Source of the DNA: Thiomonas sp.
Lineage (GTDB): Bacteria; Pseudomonadota; Gammaproteobacteria; Burkholderiales; Burkholderiaceae_C
Direction of reading: 5' to 3'
Assembly: GCA_028706735.1 (NCBI GenBank)
Contig: JAQTVS010000211.1
Span: 1 to 5,534, forward strand
DNA length: 5,534 nt
Positions 1 through 5,534 of the stretch are shown one piece after another. The translations under genes were made by a program, and so were the position numbers. The first letter of the stretch is position 1. Each line of letters opens with the position of its first letter. The notes under the pieces are model-generated. The model had not been told where the DNA came from. It did no database searches and worked only from the letters and a program-made list of their open reading frames with translations.

Positions 1-86
1 AGCTGCCCACCTGGCCCAACAGCCGTCTGGGCGAATTGCTGCCGCACAACTGGGCGAAAACCCACGCCCCTGCCGCCAGCACCTGA
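1..86 (+). CDS. tnpC: IS66-family transposase TnpC, C-terminal fragment
   Basis: Reading from base 3, 27 codons are open and end at TGA 84-86. The peptide starts [19 protein letters not shown]. The pattern of a proline-asparagine-arginine stretch, then an acidic residue, then LLP and a tryptophan is typical of the extreme C-terminus of IS66 DDE transposases (the small C-terminal domain after the catalytic core). The catalytic residues are upstream of the window and cannot be checked. The stop lies 41 bases before the element's end, as expected for the last gene of an IS66 element. The two other forward frames also run through here: frame 1 is open and continues into cysN, but it carries no recognisable protein before base 128. 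Confidence 0.75.
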   Translation, partial: LPTWPNSRLGELLPHNWAKTHAPAAST

Positions 87-104
87 CCTTCGCCACGGGT
101 GTCA

Positions 105-127
105 AGAGGGGTTGGCGGGACGCTTAC
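105..127. repeat. Right terminal inverted repeat of the IS66-family element
   Basis: The outer end is fixed by the junction at 127|128. On the minus strand it reads GTAAGCGTCCCGCCAACCCC from 127 inward, and GTAAGCG is the usual IS66-family start. The inner limit is a guess from typical IS66 repeat lengths of roughly 15-25 bases, because the left copy needed to define it is outside the window. A TTG at 112-114 inside this repeat opens an artificial start codon for the downstream frame. Confidence 0.7.
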
Positions 128-135
128 AGAGCACG
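128..135. repeat. Predicted 8-bp target-site duplication (one copy visible)
   Basis: IS66-family elements duplicate 8 bases of target DNA. If the element ends at 127, the duplicated bases are AGAGCACG at 128-135. These belong to the cysN codons for Lys (last two bases), Ser and Thr of the P-loop GKST. The matching copy should directly precede the left end of the IS, upstream of this window, so this is a prediction and not an observed repeat. Confidence 0.5.
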
Positions 136-1896
136 CTGATCGGGCGGTTGTTGTTCGACACCAAGCAGGTCTTCGACGATCAGTGGCAGGCTTTGCGCAG
201 CGACTCCAGGCGCTTCGGCACGCAGGGGGAGGCGCCTGATCTGGCCTTGCTGGTGGATGGACTGCAGGCGGAGCGCGAGCAGGGCATCACCATTGACGTG
301 GCCTACCGGTTTTTCAGCACGCCCAGGCGCGGCTTTATCGTTGCCGACGCGCCGGGGCATGAGCAGTACACGCGCAATATGGCGGTCGCGGCCAGCACCG
401 CCGATTGCGCCGTGGTGCTGGTGGATGCGCGCAAGGGGGTGTTGACGCAAACCCGGCGGCATAGCCGCATCGTGGCGCTCATGGGAGTGAAGCGGGTGCT
501 GTTGGCGGTGAACAAAATGGACCTGGTGGGGTGGGATGCGGCGCGCTTTTCGGCCATTTGCGCCGACTATGCGGCGCTGGCCGAGACGCTGGGTTTGTTG
601 GTGCAGGCGGTGCCGCTGTCGGCGCTGGGCGGAGACAACCTGACTGCCCCCAGCCCGCATACCCCGTGGTACGACGGCCCGACGCTGCTGGAGTGGCTGG
701 AGCAGGCCCCGCTGTCCAGTCAAGATGCCGACGCGGCGCTGCAGTTGCCGGTGCAGCTGGTGCTGCGGCCCAGTTCGGATTTTCGCGGCTATTGCGGCAC
801 GGTGGCGCAGGGGCGGGTGCGGGCGGGCGACCGTTTGCGCGTGCAGCCCTCGGGGGTGGAGGCCACGGTGCAGTCGGTGCGCATCGGCTTCGATGCGGTG
901 GCGCAGGCGAGCGGAGGCGATGCGGTCTGCCTGACCTTGCAGGAGGAGCGCGACATCAGCCGCGGCGACGTGCTGGTGGCGGCGGATGCGCCCATCGAGC
1001 AGGCCGAGCAGTTTCATGCGCACGTGGTGTGGGTGGACGAGCAGGCGCTTTTGCCGGGGCGGCCGTATTGGCTGAAGCTGCACCACCGCACGGTGGGCGC
1101 GGTGGTGACGAGTCTGCGGCATGTGGTCGATGCGGACACGGGGGCGCATCTGTCGGCACGCGAGGCGCCGATGAACAGCATCGCAGCAGTGCATCTGAGC
1201 GTGGATCGGCCCGTGCCCTTCATGCCCTATTCGGCCAGCCGGGAGCTGGGTAATTTCATCCTGATCGACCGCCTCACGCAGGCCACGGTGGGCGCGGGCA
1301 TGATCGACTTTGCCCTGCGCCGCGACAGCAATCTGCATTGGCAGGCGCTGGCGGTGAATAAGGCGGCGCGCGGCGCGCTCAAGCACCAGCAGCCACGCTG
1401 CGTGTGGTTCACGGGTTTGTCGGGCTCGGGGAAATCGACCCTGGCCAATCTGCTGGAAAAACGCTTGCATGCGCAGGGACGGCATACCTATGTGCTCGAT
1501 GGCGACAATGTGCGCCACGGCCTGAACCGCGACCTGGGTTTCACCGAAGCCGACCGGGTGGAAAACATCCGCCGTGTAGCCGAAGTGGCGCGGTTGATGG
1601 TTGATGCCGGGCTGATCGTGATCGTGTCGTTCATTTCTCCGTTTCGCGCCGAACGGGAGTGGGCGCGCGGCCTGTTCGCCCCGGGGGAATTTGTCGAGGT
1701 GTTCGTGGATGCGCCGCTTGAGGAGTGTGAACGACGCGACCCCAAAGGGCTATACGCCAAGGCGCGGCGCGGAGAAATTCCAGAGTTCACGGGGATTTCA
1801 AGCCCTTATGAAGCGCCTTTGAACCCGGAACTTTTGGTGCAGACGACATCCGCCTCGCCCGAGGCGCTGGCCGAACACGTCGCCCAGAGGCTGTAA
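128..1896 (+). CDS. cysNC: Bifunctional sulfate adenylyltransferase subunit 1 / APS kinase (CysN-CysC fusion, NodQ type), 5' end cut off by IS66
   Basis: CysN is the GTPase that, with CysD, makes adenylyl sulfate from ATP and sulfate; CysC phosphorylates it to PAPS in the cytosol. Residues are counted from the spurious TTG at 112, inside the IS end. The true gene resumes at 128 in the P-loop: the usual GSVDDGK is gone and the sequence picks up at STLIGRLL. Other GTPase motifs remain: GITIDV, DAPGH (79-83) and NKMD (134-137). Beta-barrel domains follow (about 210-395). A complete APS kinase occupies about 420-594, with Walker A GLSGSGKS (435-442), [10 protein letters not shown] and the ISPFR motif. 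No frameshift or stop interrupts the frame, so the insertion looks recent. About 20-40 N-terminal residues, and probably cysD, lie beyond the IS. GTPase function is almost certainly lost; APS kinase could persist if translated. TauE/SafE follows after 3 bases. Confidence 0.93.
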
Positions 1897-1899
1897 GGA

Positions 1900-2679
1900 G
1901 TGGATTTCGGCTATGTGGCGGCTGGCGCCGTGTCTGGTCTGCTGATTGGCTTGACCGGGGTGGGCGGCGGGGCGCTGATGACACCGGTGCTGATTCTCGT
2001 GTTCGGCGTGGCTCCCACCACCGCAGTCGCCACGGATCTTTGGTTTGCCGCCATCACCAAAGTGGCTGCAGTGTTGAGGCATCGCCGTCAATCGACTGTG
2101 AATTGGCCTGTGGTGCGCAGACTGTGGCTAGGCAGCCTGCCAGCAGCGCTGATCACCGCCGTCTTTGTCAGCATGGGGACGCAGTTCGATCAGCAGGCCT
2201 GGATGACGCAAGCCATTGGATTGATGGTCTGCCTGGCTGCACTGGGACTGCTGTTCGGCCCCTGGCTGTTGCGCAAAGCGACGGCCGCACCTTTGAGCGC
2301 AGCACAGACGGCGCCAAGCTGGCAGGCTCCTTTAACCGTCTGTGCCGGGGGCGGCATCGGAGGCGCGGTGGCGCTCACCTCGGTGGGGGCGGGTTCGTTG
2401 GGTGTTGTCTTGCTGATGGCGATTTACCGGCGTCAGCTCAGCCCGCAGCAGATCGTGTTGTCCGATCTGGTTCACGCCATTCCGCTCGCTGTGGTGGGGG
2501 GTTTGGCTTACGCCGGCATGGGGCTGGTGGATGGGCGGATGCTGGGGCTGTTGCTGCTGGGGTCTTTGCCCGCAGCCTGGATGGGCAGTCATTTTGCGCA
2601 TGCGCTGCCGCCCAAGCGGCTACAAGCGGCTCTCGCTGGGGTGTTGCTGTTGGTTGGGATGAAATCGCTCTTTTTTTGA
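1900..2679 (+). CDS. TauE/SafE-family sulfite (sulfonate-derived anion) exporter, membrane permease
   Basis: This 259-residue protein is hydrophobic almost throughout, with around eight likely membrane segments and the internal duplication of the family. The first half has GLTGVGGGALMTP (residues 17-29). The second half repeats the theme as GGGIGG followed by TSVGAGSLG (about 150-168). Known members export sulfite or sulfoacetate, or are uncharacterised anion permeases. The position three bases after cysNC makes sulfite or a related sulfur anion the likely cargo. I chose the GTG at 1900 because family members commonly begin M-D-[FL]-x-Y before the first helix, as here. An AGAGG at 1886-1890 is well spaced for it. 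AAGGAG at 1895-1900 overlaps the start and would instead suit the in-frame GTG at 1915, poorly. Expression likely depends on the cysNC transcript, so the IS may have a polar effect. Confidence 0.85.
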   Translation: MDFGYVAAGAVSGLLIGLTGVGGGALMTPVLILVFGVAPTTAVATDLWFAAITKVAAVLRHRRQSTVNWPVVRRLWLGSLPAALITAVFVSMGTQFDQQAWMTQAIGLMVCLAALGLLFGPWLLRKATAAPLSAAQTAPSWQAPLTVCAGGGIGGAVALTSVGAGSLGVVLLMAIYRRQLSPQQIVLSDLVHAIPLAVVGGLAYAGMGLVDGRMLGLLLLGSLPAAWMGSHFAHALPPKRLQAALAGVLLLVGMKSLFF

Positions 2680-2799
2680 GCCTCTGGCCAAACTTCACGC
2701 ATGCACAGCGCGCAGGGCGATCGGCAAGAACTCACCGCCTTCACAACGCGCAGCACGCCAGACAAGAGGGATCACCCCGGCCCTGCCCCTCCTTGCGCA

Positions 2800-2805
2800 T
2801 ATGAT
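2800..2805 (+). promoter_or_regulatory. Possible -10 box for the wzm-wzt pair
   Basis: TATGAT (five of six matches to TATAAT) stands about 30 bases before the preferred wzm start, in the 156-base gap after the sulfite exporter gene. The stretch 17 bases upstream (CCGGCC) does not resemble a -35 box and there is no extended -10 TG, so this is only a weak candidate. Some promoter is expected here because the function changes from sulfur metabolism to polysaccharide export. Confidence 0.25.
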
Positions 2806-2835
2806 GATCAGTTCGCCCGCACCGCTTCAAAATTC

Positions 2836-3627
2836 ATGTCTGCCCTACAACTGGCTTTTTCGGACTTTCTGAACAGTTTGCGCAACTGGCGGCTGTGGAC
2901 GCTGCTGGGCTGGCTGGAAATCCGGCAGCGCTATGCACGGTCGAAAATCGGCCCGTTCTGGCTGACCATCAGCATGGGGGTGCTGGTCGGTGCGCTCGGC
3001 GTGGTGTACGGCTCGCTGTTCGGACAAAACATCGCGGATTATCTGCCGATGGTGGCGATTGGGCTGGTGGCGTGGAATCTGTTTTCGAGCTTGGTCAACG
3101 AAGGCAGCATGGCGTATATCAACAGCGCCAGTTATATCCGGCAGGTCAACACCCCCAAGCTGATTTATGTCTTGCAGGTCGCGTGGCGCAATCTGGTGAT
3201 TTTTGCGCACAACTTTGTCATCGTGCTGTTGGTGCTGGCGATTTTTGGCGTCAAGTCTTGGCTGATCTTGCCCTTGTTCATTCCGGGCCTGGCACTGTTC
3301 GTTTTGAACGGCCTGTGGATCGGCATGGTGGCCGGGCTGCTGTCTGCGCGCTTCCGCGACTTTCCGCAAATCATTGCCGCTTTGCTGCAGGTGGCGTTTT
3401 ATGTCACGCCCATCTTGTTTCATGGCGCCATGCTGTCAGAGAAACATCGCTGGATCGTCACCTTCAATCCGCTGGCCTATCTGATCGATGTGGTGCGGCA
3501 ACCGCTGGTCGGCATTGCGCCGCCCGCTTCGACCTGGATCATCACGGGCGCCATGGCGCTGCTGGGCTGGTTGTGTGCGCTGTGGCTGACCGGGCGCTAT
3601 CACAAGCGCATTCCTTACTGGGTATGA
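2836..3627 (+). CDS. wzm: Polysaccharide ABC transporter permease, Wzm/KpsM/TagG type (ABC-2 family)
   Basis: This inner-membrane half of an ABC exporter forms the channel that moves a lipid-linked polysaccharide (O-antigen, capsule or similar) out of the cytoplasm. The 263-residue form starting at ATG 2836 matches the family's usual length of about 260. An upstream in-frame ATG at 2701 would add 45 polar, low-conservation residues and is unlikely. Typical marks are an amphipathic N-terminus, the motif EIRQRYARSKIGPFW (28-42), about six membrane segments, SARFRDFPQI (170-179) in the coupling region, YVTPILF (189-195), and the C-terminal ending RIPYWV. No good Shine-Dalgarno sequence is seen before 2836. 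The ATPase gene follows after 7 bases, so the two are co-transcribed. The glycan itself cannot be deduced, as no glycosyltransferase is in the window. Confidence 0.88.
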   Translation: MSALQLAFSDFLNSLRNWRLWTLLGWLEIRQRYARSKIGPFWLTISMGVLVGALGVVYGSLFGQNIADYLPMVAIGLVAWNLFSSLVNEGSMAYINSASYIRQVNTPKLIYVLQVAWRNLVIFAHNFVIVLLVLAIFGVKSWLILPLFIPGLALFVLNGLWIGMVAGLLSARFRDFPQIIAALLQVAFYVTPILFHGAMLSEKHRWIVTFNPLAYLIDVVRQPLVGIAPPASTWIITGAMALLGWLCALWLTGRYHKRIPYWV

Positions 3628-3634
3628 CAACACC

Positions 3635-4405
3635 ATGAGCGCCTCCATTCGCCTGCACCAGGTCGCCCTGGATTTGCCGATTTTCGACGTGACCGCGCAG
3701 TCGCTCAAAAAAAGGGTGCTGCAACTGGGCCGAAAAAATCGCCTCGCCGAAGACAATACGGGCGTGGTGATCGTGCGCGCGTTGAGCAATATCGATCTGG
3801 CGCTACAGCCCGGCGATCGCCTGGGGCTGATCGGGCATAACGGCGCAGGAAAATCCACGCTGCTGCGGGTGATGGCGGGCATTTATCCGCCGACTGCAGG
3901 CGTAGTGGAGGTGCGGGGGCGTGCGATTCCTCTGCTGGACATCAACCTGGGCATGGACGATCAATCCACCGGGCGACAAAATATCCGCCTGCGCGGCCTG
4001 CTGCTGGGCATGAAAGATGCGGAAATTCACGCCAAGTCTGAAGAGATCGCTGAATTCACCGAGCTGGGTGATTATCTGGATCTGCCGCTTCGCACGTATT
4101 CCAGCGGCATGCGCTTGCGCCTTGCCTTTGCCATCGCCACAGCAGTGGAAGCCGATATTCTGTTGCTCGATGAGGTGATCGGCGTGGGTGACGCCGGCTT
4201 TCAGGAAAAAGCAGCCCGCCGCCTCGAACAACTCCATGCTCGGGCAGAAATCGTGGTGCTGGCCATCCACAATCCGCAGGTCATCCGTCAGACCTGCAAC
4301 AAGGCGCTCTGGCTGGAGCGCGGCACACTGCGCAGCTTTGGCGCGGTCGATACGGTCTTGGCCGACTATGCGCAGCACACTGGGCTGACTGTACTCACCG
4401 AATAG
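3635..4405 (+). CDS. wzt: Polysaccharide ABC transporter ATP-binding protein, Wzt/KpsT/TagH type, short form
   Basis: This is the cytoplasmic ATPase that powers the Wzm channel, 256 residues long. It has the extra N-terminal strand region of the Wzt group (residues 5-50, including SLKKRVLQLG), Walker A GHNGAGKST (67-75), the LDINLGMDDQSTGRQNI segment (101-117), ABC signature YSSGMRLRLAFA (155-166), Walker B ILLLDE (175-180) followed by VIGVGD, and H-loop histidine 211. The usual SHD at the H-loop reads IHN here; the histidine is kept. The protein ends shortly after ALWLERG, so it lacks the C-terminal carbohydrate-binding domain found in Wzt proteins that recognise a capped O-antigen. It is therefore closer to KpsT/TagH in layout. 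The start ATG 3635 is the only sensible one, 7 bases after wzm. Confidence 0.9.
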   Translation: MSASIRLHQVALDLPIFDVTAQSLKKRVLQLGRKNRLAEDNTGVVIVRALSNIDLALQPGDRLGLIGHNGAGKSTLLRVMAGIYPPTAGVVEVRGRAIPLLDINLGMDDQSTGRQNIRLRGLLLGMKDAEIHAKSEEIAEFTELGDYLDLPLRTYSSGMRLRLAFAIATAVEADILLLDEVIGVGDAGFQEKAARRLEQLHARAEIVVLAIHNPQVIRQTCNKALWLERGTLRSFGAVDTVLADYAQHTGLTVLTE

Positions 4406-4411
4406 GGCCTC

Positions 4412-4427
4412 CAGACATACGGGTCTG
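4412..4427. other. Small hairpin just after wzt
   Basis: CAGAC (4412-4416) and GTCTG (4423-4427) can pair around a six-base loop. CTCCA (4409-4413) and TGGAG (4435-4439) offer an overlapping, longer-range alternative stem. No T-run follows, so a classical intrinsic terminator is not supported. It may stabilise the transcript end or be chance. Confidence 0.25.
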
Positions 4428-4503
4428 TCCCGCGTGGAGTCTCGACGTTGATGCCTCTATATGCAGCCAATTTGCGATCGGGCAATTCCTCCGGCATCGC
4501 TCG

Positions 4504-4530
4504 GCCGCATTTGCGGCGTAGGGGATTTTT
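4504..4530 (+). terminator. Weak candidate terminator of the wzm-wzt transcript
   Basis: GCCGC (4504-4508) and GCGGC (4513-4517) form a GC-rich stem around ATTT, and five T residues stand at 4526-4530. The eight bases between stem and T-run make it imperfect. The position, between wzt and the unrelated DUF3817 gene, is where a terminator would be expected. The rest of 4406-4579 holds no gene that I can support. Confidence 0.25.
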
Positions 4531-4566
4531 CGGGACATAGCATTTCGCGCATCTATCTCGGCTCAT

Positions 4567-4571
4567 CGGAG
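4567..4571 (+). promoter_or_regulatory. Ribosome binding site deciding the DUF3817 start
   Basis: CGGAG ends 8 bases before ATG 4580. It overlaps the alternative GTG start at 4571, which therefore has no usable ribosome binding site of its own. This favours ATG 4580. Confidence 0.5.
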
Positions 4572-4579
4572 TGTCACGC

Positions 4580-4894
4580 ATGTTCAAGTCCCCGCTCAAC
4601 CATCTCAGCGTCATGGCGCTGATCGAAGGTTCCTCGCTCATCGCGCTGGTGCTGGTCGCCGTGCCGCTGAAATACATGGCCGATTGGCCGGTCGGGGTGA
4701 GGATCATCGGGCCAATTCACGGCGCCTTGTTCATCTGGGCCACGATTGCGCTGTTTGTCACCCTCTCGCGCGGGCAGCTCTCGCCCTTGCGCAGCCTGGG
4801 CGTGTTTTTCGCCTCGCTCATTCCGTTTGGCGGGCTCTGGTCGCACCGCATGATGCGGCGCCAGCTTGACGCTGCGACCATCGCCGCGGCCTGA
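4580..4894 (+). CDS. DUF3817-domain small integral membrane protein
   Basis: This 104-residue protein has about three membrane helices and the hallmark residues of the DUF3817 family: an early ALIEGSSLIALVL helix (13-25), then PLKY (29-32), then GPIHGALF (44-51) leading into the second helix. The family is widespread in bacteria and its biochemical role is unknown. It ends with a basic stretch (HRMMRRQ) and an alanine-rich tail, suggesting a cytoplasmic or membrane-surface C-terminus. ATG 4580 is preferred to GTG 4571 because of the ribosome binding site and because M-F-K before the helix fits the family. It appears to be transcribed alone. Its stop is only three bases from the stop of the converging LEA type 2 gene. 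Confidence 0.8.
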   Translation: MFKSPLNHLSVMALIEGSSLIALVLVAVPLKYMADWPVGVRIIGPIHGALFIWATIALFVTLSRGQLSPLRSLGVFFASLIPFGGLWSHRMMRRQLDAATIAAA

Positions 4895-4897
4895 GGT

Positions 4898-5392
4898 TCA
4901 TTGCAGAACGAGTTGCACCGCCCCGCTGTGGGTGAAGGGGATCTGCAGCATGGTCTGCCCGATTTCCGCCGTGCCTTTGATGACGTAATGCACTGTGCCG
5001 TCGGACGGCAGGGTGGCGATCAGGCTCAGCAGCGTTGCGCTGTCCACATCGACCTGCACCGGAACCTGCGCCTGCTGCTGCGCGGCGATGGTGACGGGCG
5101 CGGTGCTCACGCCTTGCGCCACGTCCAGGCCGTTGAATTGGAGTTGAAACCGCAGTTTTTGTAGCGGCAGGGCCAGGCCGCTGGTGTTGCGGAGATTCAG
5201 GGTGAGGTCGAGGATGGCGGTCGCGCCTTGCAGCGCGATGCTGTCCACACTGCGCAGCGACACCTCCGGCGCCACGGCGGCCTGCTGTGCCTGCGCAGGC
5301 GGCGAGGCGAACAGGGTCGCCGCACACATCAGGGCAGACAGCAAGCCTCGCCAGTCTCCGATCAGGTTTCCGATCAGCCGCGGCACGATCAA
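4898..5392 (-). CDS. LEA type 2 / WHy-domain periplasmic protein
   Basis: The 164-residue product begins with a likely Sec signal peptide: arginines near the N-terminus, a hydrophobic core [13 protein letters not shown] (17-29) and a probable cleavage after AQA at 33-35. Cys23 has no proper lipobox (ALM precedes it), so I do not call it a lipoprotein. The mature part (about 43-160) resembles the immunoglobulin-like LEA_2/WHy fold: alternating beta strands, the [15 protein letters not shown] segment (66-80) and FNGLDVAQG, then a strand rich in PVTI and QVPVQV. Bacterial members are small envelope proteins linked to stress or desiccation, with no firm function. The start is TTG at 5392-5390, overlapping the apt stop as TTGA. 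GTG three codons in is possible. ATG at residue 22 would destroy the signal peptide. No strong ribosome binding site is seen, so coupling to apt is likely. Confidence 0.75.
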   Translation of the reverse strand: MIVPRLIGNLIGDWRGLLSALMCAATLFASPPAQAQQAAVAPEVSLRSVDSIALQGATAILDLTLNLRNTSGLALPLQKLRFQLQFNGLDVAQGVSTAPVTIAAQQQAQVPVQVDVDSATLLSLIATLPSDGTVHYVIKGTAEIGQTMLQIPFTHSGAVQLVLQ

Positions 5393-5534
5393 TGCCCGGA
5401 AAAATCCACCAGGGTGAACAGCGGCAGGCCCGCATCGCGCAGCAGTTGCGAGCCGCCGAGTTCGGGCAGATCGACGATGGCCGCGCCTTCGATCACGCTG
5501 GCGCCGAGTTTTTCGAGCAGGCGCTTGCCGGCCA
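5389..5534 (-). CDS. apt: Adenine phosphoribosyltransferase, C-terminal fragment
   Basis: The minus-strand frame from 5532 gives 47 residues and a TGA at 5391-5389; the rest of the gene lies beyond the window. The peptide runs [20 protein letters not shown], then [11 protein letters not shown], then ends in a short strand and F-S-G-H. This is the classic end of Apt, where the residues after the PRPP-binding loop give a strand, an (I/V)DLPELGG turn and a terminal FxGH-like tail. The enzyme makes AMP from adenine and PRPP in purine salvage, in the cytosol. The PRPP-binding motif is not in view. Its stop overlaps the start of the LEA type 2 gene, suggesting an apt-led transcript. Confidence 0.9.
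   Translation of the reverse strand, partial: AGKRLLEKLGASVIEGAAIVDLPELGGSQLLRDAGLPLFTLVDFSGH

Larger units (their letters stand above)
1..127 (+). mobile_element. Right end of an IS66-family insertion sequence (partial)
   Basis: The segment combines the C-terminus of an IS66-type transposase (stop at 84-86) with a terminus ending CGCTTAC at 121-127. Read inward on the minus strand, that terminus begins GTAAGCGTCC, the GTAAGCG start known for IS66-family ends. Immediately after base 127 the sequence becomes colinear with CysN, resuming inside the P-loop with the codons for S-T-L-I-G-R-L-L. That dates the boundary to a single base. The rest of the element, its accessory genes (usually tnpA and tnpB) and its left end lie outside the window. 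The protein tail, the terminus and the broken gene all agree, so I am fairly sure of the family. The exact IS name cannot be read from here. Confidence 0.85.

Noticed and set aside
98..103. TTGACA on the minus strand in the IS end, as a promoter -35 box
   Set aside because: No -10-like hexamer occurs at a suitable distance (the sequence there is GC-rich), and it would point into the IS against the transposase gene.
531..1253. A 240-codon plus-strand frame inside cysNC
   Set aside because: It is composed almost wholly of G, A and R from a shifted frame and contains no motif.
124..1518. A 464-codon open frame on the minus strand opposite cysNC
   Set aside because: It is a shadow of the GC-rich coding strand: rich in H, R and Q with no domain pattern, while the plus strand has clear CysN and CysC motifs.
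2670..2677. T-run at the end of the sulfite exporter gene, as a terminator
   Set aside because: It lies within the last codons and no GC-rich stem directly precedes it.
4448..4463. TTGATG and TATATG in the wzt-DUF3817 gap, as a promoter
   Set aside because: The two boxes are only about four bases apart, far from the usual 16-18.
4818..5435. A 205-codon minus-strand frame over the LEA type 2 gene
   Set aside because: It is very rich in R, A and G, and it overlaps the frames of both apt and the signal-peptide protein, which have recognisable features.

Overview
The window is GC-rich and densely packed. It looks like chromosomal DNA of a betaproteobacterium, probably Burkholderiales (a Thiomonas-like sulfur organism would fit). 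This assignment rests only on protein style and gene content, so it is tentative.

Layout. Bases 1-127 are the right end of an IS66-family insertion sequence: the last 27 codons of its transposase, then a terminus that reads GTAAGCG inward on the minus strand. The element sits inside a bifunctional sulfate-activation gene, cysN-cysC, at the lysine codon of the CysN GTPase P-loop. Everything downstream of that point is an intact reading frame to 1896, comprising the rest of CysN and a complete APS kinase domain. A TauE/SafE-type sulfite exporter gene follows almost without a gap (1900-2679), so these two form a sulfur unit. After a 156-base gap comes a two-gene ABC exporter of the Wzm/Wzt (KpsM/KpsT, TagG/TagH) type for surface polysaccharide (2836-4405). 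A gap of about 170 bases with two weak hairpins leads to a small DUF3817 membrane protein (4580-4894). The remaining genes lie on the minus strand and converge on it: a periplasmic LEA type 2 (WHy-domain) protein, whose start overlaps the stop of apt (adenine phosphoribosyltransferase), of which only the C-terminus is in the window.

How the genes fit together. CysNC would make APS and then PAPS from sulfate, and TauE/SafE would export surplus sulfite. With the P-loop split by the IS, sulfate activation by this copy is probably lost, although the APS kinase half could survive if it is expressed. Wzm and Wzt form the pore and the ATPase of one exporter. A link between PAPS (the sulfate donor for polysaccharide sulfation) and the exporter is possible but rests only on adjacency. 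I found no tRNA, rRNA or CRISPR array. I also found no sign of an undescribed system. The strongest observation is the IS66 junction and the misleading start codon it creates.
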